Shown here piece by piece: positions 58,158 to 64,000 of a stretch of DNA of 64,000 bases. The notes under the pieces were generated by a model. That model searched no databases, was not told the origin of the DNA, and worked only from the letters and a program-made list of their open reading frames with translations. Position 1 is the stretch's first letter. The number at the start of each line of letters is the position of its first letter. The stretch is from Loktanella sp. 5RATIMAR09 (GTDB lineage: Bacteria; Pseudomonadota; Alphaproteobacteria; Rhodobacterales; Rhodobacteraceae), in NCBI RefSeq assembly GCF_001419985.1, contig NZ_LJAL01000012.1, forward strand, positions 17,239-81,238. Reading direction: 5' to 3'. A program made the translations under genes and the position numbers.

Positions 58158-58303
58158 ATCAAGGCTTCGTTAACCGTGCAACGCTAGACTCGGGCCTACG
58201 GTACAGGCGGAAGCGTTGATGACCGTGACGTGGAAAGTCGCGCTGGTGGGGATCTGAAAAGATCGGCCTGGACCGGGCAACGCATCAGCGCGCAACCCTA
58301 TTG

Positions 58304-58338
58304 CTTTCCATGTCCAATCAAACTTCCGCCGGAGGCAT
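58304..58338 (+). repeat. 35-bp interspersed repeat, copy 3
   Basis: Same orientation and sequence as 4178-4212 except one base. Together with copy 2 it forms an inverted pair 215 bp across, with outer GCCTCCGGCGG-type ends facing away from each other. Confidence 0.75.
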
Positions 58339-58433
58339 CTGGTTACGCATCGCACGATGCCATCCGCCGGTTGTTTCCGACATGACAACCCAGTCCGAAA
58401 TCAGTACGCTGTCACCAAAAGGGCAAAGAGCAG

Positions 58434-59450
58434 ATGACGGCACTGGACCGATACGTACGGCTGGAAAGCGAAGCGCTTTGGCGGTCTGAGCCGGAGGGCC
58501 AGCGCCGTGATGTTACGCTGTCATTCGGCGATGCAACACTTGTGATTGCAGATGCCACAGGGCGTCCATTGTCCCATTGGTCGCTGCCCGCGTTGATCAG
58601 ACAAAACCCCGACGAGAGCCCCGCGATCTATGCGCCCGACGAAGACGCAAGCGAGATACTTGAAATCGCTGACAGCACAATGATCGATGCGATCGAGGAA
58701 GTGCGCAAAGCTTTGGCAAAATCGCGGCCTCATCCGGGAACCTTGCGCCACTGGCTGACCGCCGGGCTGATCGTCGTGACCGTGCTTTTGGCCATCTTCT
58801 GGTTGCCCGGTGCACTGACACGGCAGACCCTTGCCGTAGTGCCCGCCCCCAAACGCATGGAAATCGGAACGAAGCTATTGGCGTATGTGCAGGAAGAGAC
58901 CGGCGCAGCCTGTCAGGCGCCCCGGGCAAATGCCGCAGCAGGGCGACTGGCGCGGCGGCTGTTCGGGGCACAGACCACTGCACGGATCGTCGTGGTGCCC
59001 GCGCTTGCGCAGGGCGCATTGGCTTTGCCGGGCGGCATCGTGGCGCTGGATTACGGGGTGTTGCAGCTATCGGATGATCCGGCGGTTGCGGCGGGTTTCA
59101 TTCTTGCGGCGCGCGCCTCGGTTCTGCACATGGACCCGCTGGAAGCCTTGCTGCAACAAGCCGGACTTGGCACCACATTCCGTCTGCTGACAACCGGCGA
59201 AGTCCCCGATGCGATCCTGCGTGACAATGCTGCATCCCTGCTGGCAGGCCCTGCGACAACACCAGATGCCGCAGTTTTAAGCCAGACGCTGGCCGCAGCA
59301 CAGATACCCCAAGGCCCCTATCTGGCCGCAGCAGATGCGCGCAGTGGCAATATGCCAGACCTCGGCCCGGATCCGCTTGACGGCCAGACCGCCCCCCTCA
59401 TCCTGACAGACAGCGATTGGGTCAGTCTGCAGAATATTTGTAATATCTAG
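58434..59450 (+). CDS. single-TM protein with degenerate M48-peptidase-like domain
   Basis: The 338-residue product has a soluble N-terminal region (about 1-105), one membrane segment (107-125) and a C-terminal domain. The segment ALALPGGIVALDYGVLQLSDDPAVAAGFILAARAS (195-229) lines up with the M48/Ste24 pattern in which an ALPGG strand and a helix lead to HExxH, but here the HExxH position reads AARAS. It therefore looks like a catalytically dead M48-like protein. I do not recognise a named family. ATG 58434 follows AAAGAG. Its stop lies three bases from that of the convergent upp. Confidence 0.7.
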   Translation: MTALDRYVRLESEALWRSEPEGQRRDVTLSFGDATLVIADATGRPLSHWSLPALIRQNPDESPAIYAPDEDASEILEIADSTMIDAIEEVRKALAKSRPHPGTLRHWLTAGLIVVTVLLAIFWLPGALTRQTLAVVPAPKRMEIGTKLLAYVQEETGAACQAPRANAAAGRLARRLFGAQTTARIVVVPALAQGALALPGGIVALDYGVLQLSDDPAVAAGFILAARASVLHMDPLEALLQQAGLGTTFRLLTTGEVPDAILRDNAASLLAGPATTPDAAVLSQTLAAAQIPQGPYLAAADARSGNMPDLGPDPLDGQTAPLILTDSDWVSLQNICNI

Positions 59451-59453
59451 GTG

Positions 59454-60086
59454 TTACTTTGTCCCGAACATCCGGTCACCGGCATCGCCAAGGCCCGGCA
59501 CGATATAGCCTTTCTCGTTGAGATGGCTGTCGATCGCGGCTGTCACAATCGGGACATCGGGGTGGGCTTCGCGCATGCGCGCAATCCCTTCCGGGGCCGC
59601 CAGCAGGCACAGAAACCGGATGTTTGTTGCCCCTGCCTGTTTCAACAGGTCAATCGCGGCCACGGATGAGTTGCCGGTCGCCAGCATCGGGTCCACGGCA
59701 ATGACCAAGCGGTCTTCAAGCTCTGTTGGCACCTTGAAATAATACTGCACCGGCTTGAGTGTTTCCTCGTCACGGTACAGACCGACAAATCCGACACGGG
59801 CTGACGGGATCAATTCCAATACACCATCCAAGAGCCCGTTGCCCGCCCGCAGGATCGACACAAGTGCCAGCTTTTTTCCGTCAATTACCGGCGCATCCAT
59901 TGGCTCCAGCGGCGTGTCGATGCGTTTGGTTGTCATCGGCAGGCCACGGGTCACCTCATAGGCCAGCAACTGGCTGATTTCCCGTAACAACTGGCGGAAC
60001 AGCGCGGTCGATGTATCGCTCTGGCGCATCAGCGTCAGCTTGTGCTGGACCAGCGGGTGGGTGACATGGGTGACGTGTTCGGTCAT
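59454..60086 (-). CDS. upp: uracil phosphoribosyltransferase
   Basis: Upp makes UMP from uracil and PRPP. The 210-residue product has the conserved [14 protein letters not shown] start, [33 protein letters not shown], the PRPP loop [19 protein letters not shown] (about 132-150) and the C-terminal uracil-binding [16 protein letters not shown]. It is the last gene of the salvage operon and its ATG overlaps the add stop (ATGA). Confidence 0.97.
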   Translation of the reverse strand: MTEHVTHVTHPLVQHKLTLMRQSDTSTALFRQLLREISQLLAYEVTRGLPMTTKRIDTPLEPMDAPVIDGKKLALVSILRAGNGLLDGVLELIPSARVGFVGLYRDEETLKPVQYYFKVPTELEDRLVIAVDPMLATGNSSVAAIDLLKQAGATNIRFLCLLAAPEGIARMREAHPDVPIVTAAIDSHLNEKGYIVPGLGDAGDRMFGTK

Positions 60087-61072
60087 GGGGTGGGCTCCAG
60101 TCTTTTGGCAATGCGGGCTTTGGTGTCGTTGTCGCAGAACGCCGCTGCGATGGCAGTTTCGTTCAGCGCCTTAAAGTCGTCTTCGTCCCAACCAAAGGTC
60201 CGGTGAAGCATCTCGTATTCGTCGGTCATTGTCGTGTGAAAGAAAGGTGGATCATCCGTGGAGACTGTCACCTTCACGCCCGCGTCGCGCAGTTTCTCAA
60301 TCGGGTGGCTGTCCCAGCCTTTGACAGCTTTCAACACCACATTCGAGCCCGGGCAGACTTCGAGCACGATCTCTTTCTCGGCGATCTCTTCAATCAGCGC
60401 AGCATCGGTAAACGCGCCAATCCCGTGGCCGATCCGCGAAACCTTCAAATCGCGCAGGGTTTCAGCCACCATCGCCGCCCCGCCCCATTCGCCTGCGTGA
60501 CAGGTCAATGGCATCCCAGCCTCGCGCGCCATGTCAAAGCTATAGCGATAATCACCGGGCCTTCCGACCATTTCACCACCGGCCATCCCATAGCCCACGA
60601 TGAAATCACCATAGGTTTCAGCGGCGCAGCGTGCGGCGGGCTTGCAGGCATCGGGGCCGAAGTGGCGGATACCTGTTACAATCCCCTTTAACGTAATACC
60701 AAGCTTCTCTTCACCCTCGGTTGCTGCATCTTCCATCGCGGCGAGATAATCTTTCCACGCGGCCAGATCGCCACCGCCGCAAAAATCGGGGGACACGAAA
60801 GTTTCCATATAAACGACACCGTGAAAGGCCGTCTCTTCCAGCACGGCCATAGTAAGGCGGCGGAAATCCTCGGGCGTTTGCAATGTCGTGCAAGCCGCCT
60901 CATAAACCTTTAGGAAATGGTCGAAATCGCGAAAGGCATAGCCACCGTCGGCTGTGAATATCTTGCTGATGTCGATCTTCTTTTCCGCTGCCAGCCCTTT
61001 GATGAATTCCGGCGGTGCGCAACCTTCGAGATGTGTATGGAGCTCGACTTTGGGGAGGGTGCGAAAACTCAT
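60083..61072 (-). CDS. add: adenosine deaminase
   Basis: Add deaminates adenosine to inosine. The 329-residue TIM-barrel enzyme has the zinc-binding ELHTHLEGC motif (about 10-18), HAGEWGG with the third ligand, the [10 protein letters not shown] segment and [10 protein letters not shown] with the zinc aspartate. The SDxDP form is STDDP. It overlaps deoB and upp by four bases at each end. Some adenine deaminases share this fold, but the nucleoside salvage context favours adenosine. Confidence 0.93.
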   Translation of the reverse strand: MSFRTLPKVELHTHLEGCAPPEFIKGLAAEKKIDISKIFTADGGYAFRDFDHFLKVYEAACTTLQTPEDFRRLTMAVLEETAFHGVVYMETFVSPDFCGGGDLAAWKDYLAAMEDAATEGEEKLGITLKGIVTGIRHFGPDACKPAARCAAETYGDFIVGYGMAGGEMVGRPGDYRYSFDMAREAGMPLTCHAGEWGGAAMVAETLRDLKVSRIGHGIGAFTDAALIEEIAEKEIVLEVCPGSNVVLKAVKGWDSHPIEKLRDAGVKVTVSTDDPPFFHTTMTDEYEMLHRTFGWDEDDFKALNETAIAAAFCDNDTKARIAKRLEPTP

Positions 61073-62244
61073 AGAAAGCTCTTTCCTTGGCCCGCGTAAG
61101 GCACGTTCAAATGGGCGGCAATGCTGGCGGCCACGTCGACAAAATTCAGCTGCCCCAGCGCGCGCGCGCCCAAGCCATGCACCAAAACCGGCACACGTTC
61201 ACGCGTGTGATCAGTGCCAGCCCATGTGGGGTCATTGCCATGGTCTGCGGTGACGATCAACAGATCATCGGATTTCAGCTTGGGCAAAAGCGCGGCCAGT
61301 TCCCCGTCAAACCACTGCAAATGGTCCCGATATCCGGATGGGTTGCGCCGATGCCCGAATTCGCTGTCGAATTCCACCAGATTGGCAAAGACGAAGGCCT
61401 CGTCCGCCGCCTCGTCCGCCAGATCGTGGATGTGCCCCATAAGGGCCGCATCGCGCCCTTTGCGCAGATCATCAATCCCGCGCATTGAAAAGATATCGCC
61501 GATTTTGCCAACCGCATGCACGGTGCGGCCCGCATCATGGACATAGTCGCAAATCGTCGGTGACGGCGGTGCAATTGCGAAATCCTTGCGGTTGGCAGTG
61601 CGTTGAAAATCACCGACTTTGCCAAGGAACGGGCGGGCGATGACCCGCCCCACCCGCATGCCATGCACGGTGGGGGCAAGGTCATGGCAGAGCTTGATCA
61701 GCCGTTCCAGCCCGAACGCCTCTTCATGGGCGGCAATCTGCAATACGCTATCGGCGGAGGTATAACAGATCGGCCAGCCTGTGCGCAGATGCGCTGCGCC
61801 CTCTTCATCCAGCACGGCCGTGCCAGAGGCATGACGATTGCCCAGAATGCCTTGGGTGCCGGCCAATTCACAAATCAGCGCAGAGAGTTCGGGCGGGAAG
61901 GCAGGATCGGTATCGGGAAATACGTGCCAGTCCCATGGCACAGGCACACCGGCAAGTTCCCAATGGCCCGAGGGCGTATCCTTACCGCGCGATATTTCCG
62001 TCGCCGCACCCCATGCGCCTGTCGGCGTGGCGTTCAATCCGGCAGGTGTCTCGCCACTGGCAAGCTTCACCGCAGCACCCAGACCCAGCGCCGCCAGTGT
62101 CGGCACATTCAGGCCCACATCCCGCGCAATATGACCGACGGTATTCGCCCCGGTGTCGGGCAAATCGCCGTTGAAAAACTGGTCCGCGTCAGGTGCGCCG
62201 CCGATCCCGACGCTGTCGATGACAACCAAAAATGCGCGTGGCAT
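61069..62244 (-). CDS. deoB: phosphopentomutase
   Basis: DeoB converts (deoxy)ribose-1-phosphate from nucleoside phosphorolysis to the 5-phosphate. The 391-residue protein of the alkaline-phosphatase superfamily starts MPRAFLVVIDSVGIGGAPDADQF (metal aspartate), has GKDTPSGHWE with the phosphorylated threonine, and TADHGNDPTWAGTDHTRERVPVLVHG for the second metal site. ATG 62244 shares one base with the deoA stop (TGATG); a GTG one codon before is also possible. Confidence 0.96.
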   Translation of the reverse strand: MPRAFLVVIDSVGIGGAPDADQFFNGDLPDTGANTVGHIARDVGLNVPTLAALGLGAAVKLASGETPAGLNATPTGAWGAATEISRGKDTPSGHWELAGVPVPWDWHVFPDTDPAFPPELSALICELAGTQGILGNRHASGTAVLDEEGAAHLRTGWPICYTSADSVLQIAAHEEAFGLERLIKLCHDLAPTVHGMRVGRVIARPFLGKVGDFQRTANRKDFAIAPPSPTICDYVHDAGRTVHAVGKIGDIFSMRGIDDLRKGRDAALMGHIHDLADEAADEAFVFANLVEFDSEFGHRRNPSGYRDHLQWFDGELAALLPKLKSDDLLIVTADHGNDPTWAGTDHTRERVPVLVHGLGARALGQLNFVDVAASIAAHLNVPYAGQGKSFL

Positions 62245-63545
62245 CACGTAATTCCTTCAATAACCAACGGGCCGGGAGTGACCGCATCGCCAATCGTCAC
62301 AGCAGCCTGAACCGCCACCGCAGCGGCAATCGCCGCATCCTCATCAGCGGCATGCACCACACACAGTGGATCGCCACGTGAAACCTTCGCGCCCAACCGA
62401 ACGACTTCGGTGAGACCTACTGCCGGATTGACCAGATCACTTTCCACATTCCGCCCGCCCCCCAAGGCCACAACCGCAAGGCCCAGCGCCTCGCCATCAA
62501 TGGCCGAGATATACCCCGAAGCAGGTGCTGTCACATCGCCGACAACGGGCGCCTTGGGCAGGTGCGTATGCCAGTCCTGCGCCATATCGGGCGGACCGCC
62601 CAAGGCCGCAATCATCTGGGAAAACCGCTCCATCGCGGCACCGCTGCTCAGGGCCTCTTTGACGCGCTGCACGGCAGCGGCGGTCTCTTCGCCCTGCATC
62701 ATCAAGAGCTGGGTACACAGCCCGACAGTCAGGTCATAGAGCCGCGGTGCGACGGTGGTGTTGCCTGCCAGCACCTCCATGCAGATCGCCACCTCAACCG
62801 CATTGCCCAGCGCAGGGGCCAGAGGTTCGTTCATATCCGTAATCATCGCCGCCGTCGCACAACCTGCACCATTGGCGGCGCTCACCAGCGCACGTGCCAG
62901 CGCACGCGCCTCATCATGCGTTTTCATAAACGCACCCGAGCCGCATTTGACATCCAGGATCAGGCTATCCAGCCCCGCCGCCAGCTTTTTGGACAGGATG
63001 GATGCAGTGATCAGATCAACGCTCTCGACCGTGGCCGTAACATCGCGGACCGCGTAAAGGCGGCGGTCTGCAGGGGCAATCTGGCCTGTGGCGCTGACGA
63101 TGGCGCAGCCGACCTCGCGGGTGATCAGGCGCAACTGTTTTTCAGAGACGTTGATGTTCACACCGGGGATCGCCTCGAGCTTGTCCAGTGTCCCGCCGGT
63201 ATGCCCCAGACCACGCCCCGAAATCATCGGCACATAGACGCCGCAAGCCGCCAGAACCGGCGCCAGGATCAGAGACACGCAATCGCCCACACCGCCGGTC
63301 GAATGTTTGTCAATCACAGGACCGGGCAAATCCCACGTCATCACATCGCCACTGTCGCGCATCCCGATCGTCAGCGCCGTGCGCCCCGCATCACCAAGCC
63401 CGTTCAACACCACCGCCATGGCAAAGGCACCCGCCTGCGCATCGCTGACGGCACCACTGGCCAACCCTTTGGCAAACCATGTCAGCTCGTCCTGTGTGGG
63501 TGCTTTCTTGTCCCTGACAGCGGCGATGATAGCGCGGGCGTCCAT
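62244..63545 (-). CDS. deoA: thymidine phosphorylase
   Basis: DeoA splits thymidine and deoxyuridine to base and 2-deoxyribose-1-phosphate. The 433-residue protein has the phosphate-binding KHSTGGVGDCVSLILAP motif (about 79-95), the family signature SGRGLGHTGGTLDKLEAIPG (about 109-128), and KKLAAGLDSLILDVKCGSGAFMK. It begins one base after the cdd stop and overlaps deoB. Confidence 0.97.
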   Translation of the reverse strand: MDARAIIAAVRDKKAPTQDELTWFAKGLASGAVSDAQAGAFAMAVVLNGLGDAGRTALTIGMRDSGDVMTWDLPGPVIDKHSTGGVGDCVSLILAPVLAACGVYVPMISGRGLGHTGGTLDKLEAIPGVNINVSEKQLRLITREVGCAIVSATGQIAPADRRLYAVRDVTATVESVDLITASILSKKLAAGLDSLILDVKCGSGAFMKTHDEARALARALVSAANGAGCATAAMITDMNEPLAPALGNAVEVAICMEVLAGNTTVAPRLYDLTVGLCTQLLMMQGEETAAAVQRVKEALSSGAAMERFSQMIAALGGPPDMAQDWHTHLPKAPVVGDVTAPASGYISAIDGEALGLAVVALGGGRNVESDLVNPAVGLTEVVRLGAKVSRGDPLCVVHAADEDAAIAAAVAVQAAVTIGDAVTPGPLVIEGIT

Positions 63546-63546
63546 G

Positions 63547-63939
63547 TCAGACGCGGCTCATATAGTCTGCGTCAAAACTGCCCGGCAAAAGTGCGGCAAC
63601 GGTTGTTTCCTGCACAATCCCGTCGGTCGTGGTGAGCGTCACTTTCACATCGCCCTTGGCAAATTCCGCGATCTTCTGGCGGCATCCGCCGCAGGGGCTC
63701 ACAGGTTTGGGGCTGTCAGCAATTACCGCGATTTCGGCGATGGCGGTATCGCCAGCAGCGATCATAGCGGCAATTGCGCCGGCCTCGGCGCAGGTGCCTT
63801 CGGGGTAGGCCACATTTTCAACGTTGCACCCCACATGGACCGCACCTGTGGTGGACCGCAGCGCAGCCCCGACCTTGAATTTCGAATATGGTGCATAGGC
63901 GTTTTCACGAACCGCCCGCGCGTGATCAATCAATGACAT
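63547..63939 (-). CDS. cdd: cytidine deaminase
   Basis: Cdd deaminates cytidine and deoxycytidine to (deoxy)uridine. The 130-residue tetrameric-type enzyme has the zinc motif C50-A-E52 (GTCAEAGAI) and P-C83-x-x-C86 (SPCGGCRQK), and the FKVGAALRSTTGAVHVGCNVENVAYPEG substrate region. ATG 63939 has GGAGG in front; the longer reading start at 63993 is not needed. It opens the cdd-deoA-deoB-add-upp salvage operon; the 61 bp upstream to the window edge show nothing further. Confidence 0.96.
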   Translation of the reverse strand: MSLIDHARAVRENAYAPYSKFKVGAALRSTTGAVHVGCNVENVAYPEGTCAEAGAIAAMIAAGDTAIAEIAVIADSPKPVSPCGGCRQKIAEFAKGDVKVTLTTTDGIVQETTVAALLPGSFDADYMSRV

Positions 63940-64000
63940 GAAGCCTCCGGTATTGATGGCGTCCAGAGTGTGACGGGAGGCGGCCGGATGCAAGAGGCTT

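Larger units (their letters stand above)
58112..58433. other. intergenic region with an inverted repeat pair
   Basis: This 322-bp stretch has no credible gene of normal size. Two inverted copies of the 35-bp repeat (58124-58157 and 58304-58338) bound a 146-bp core. In the core are a GTTAACC stretch, one GANTC site (GACTC), a small hairpin GATCT-GAAA-AGATC (58251-58264) and a 13-codon reading frame at 58219-58257 with GGAAG before its ATG. The promoter of the downstream gene should be within or after the right repeat. Confidence 0.55.

Noticed and set aside
62562..63635. Plus-strand reading frame of 357 codons
   Set aside because: Antisense shadow of deoA.

Overview
The window is an ordinary chromosomal segment of about 61% GC from an alphaproteobacterium, almost certainly a member of the Rhodobacteraceae (roseobacter group; genus not resolvable by eye). 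The main clues are a DUF2484 gene directly behind murC, a sorbitol/mannitol operon laid out like the Rhodobacter sphaeroides smo operon, a DUF1127 gene followed by CCUCCUCCC-loop hairpin RNAs (CcsR or cuckoo RNAs), and an mraZ leader that resembles the UpsM attenuator RNA. No phage, insertion sequence, CRISPR array, rRNA or tRNA was seen.

Layout. 1-14502 (minus): the division and cell wall cluster mraZ-rsmH-ftsL-ftsI-murE-murF-mraY-murD, then ftsW-murG-murC-DUF2484 and a further small membrane protein cut by the window edge. One plus-strand flavoprotein gene (4266-5444) splits the cluster between murD and ftsW. 14503-15142: a long mraZ leader with an intrinsic-terminator-like hairpin, and upstream of it four GANTC sites in 39 bp. 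15143-16698: a GNAT acetyltransferase and an Mrp/ApbC Fe-S carrier. 16934-17481: a DUF1127 gene and seven consecutive CCTCCTCCC-loop hairpins ending in a strong terminator. 17498-19172: a membrane protein, an Lrp regulator and a divergent LysE exporter. 19156-24078: a complete urease operon ureDABCEFG.

24381-34642: alpha-glucosidase, and convergent to it the glycogen operon glgB-glgC-glgA-glgX-pgm. 34761-42511: the polyol operon smoEFGK-smoS-mtlK plus an AGE-family isomerase, preceded by a LacI regulator (42608-43633). LacI-type palindromes lie at the head of the glucosidase gene, glgB, smoE and the regulator gene, so carbon storage and polyol uptake have readable control sites. 43786-49118: periplasmic 5'-nucleotidase, DUF952-pyrD, a MATE exporter and two PaaI-type thioesterases. 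49252-58111: two tandem MerR regulators and a beta-oxidation set (acyl-CoA dehydrogenase, GST, thiolase, FadB-type protein, acyl-CoA ligase). 58434-59450: a one-TM protein that looks like an M48 peptidase without its HExxH motif. 59454-63939 (minus): nucleoside salvage operon cdd-deoA-deoB-add-upp.

Most genes sit in tight operons with ATGA, GTGA or TGATG stop-start overlaps, so translational coupling is probably widespread. The most interesting non-coding content is the seven-hairpin RNA array, the UpsM-like mraZ attenuator, the GANTC cluster, and a repeat of about 35 bp found three times, two copies of which are inverted around a 215-bp segment.
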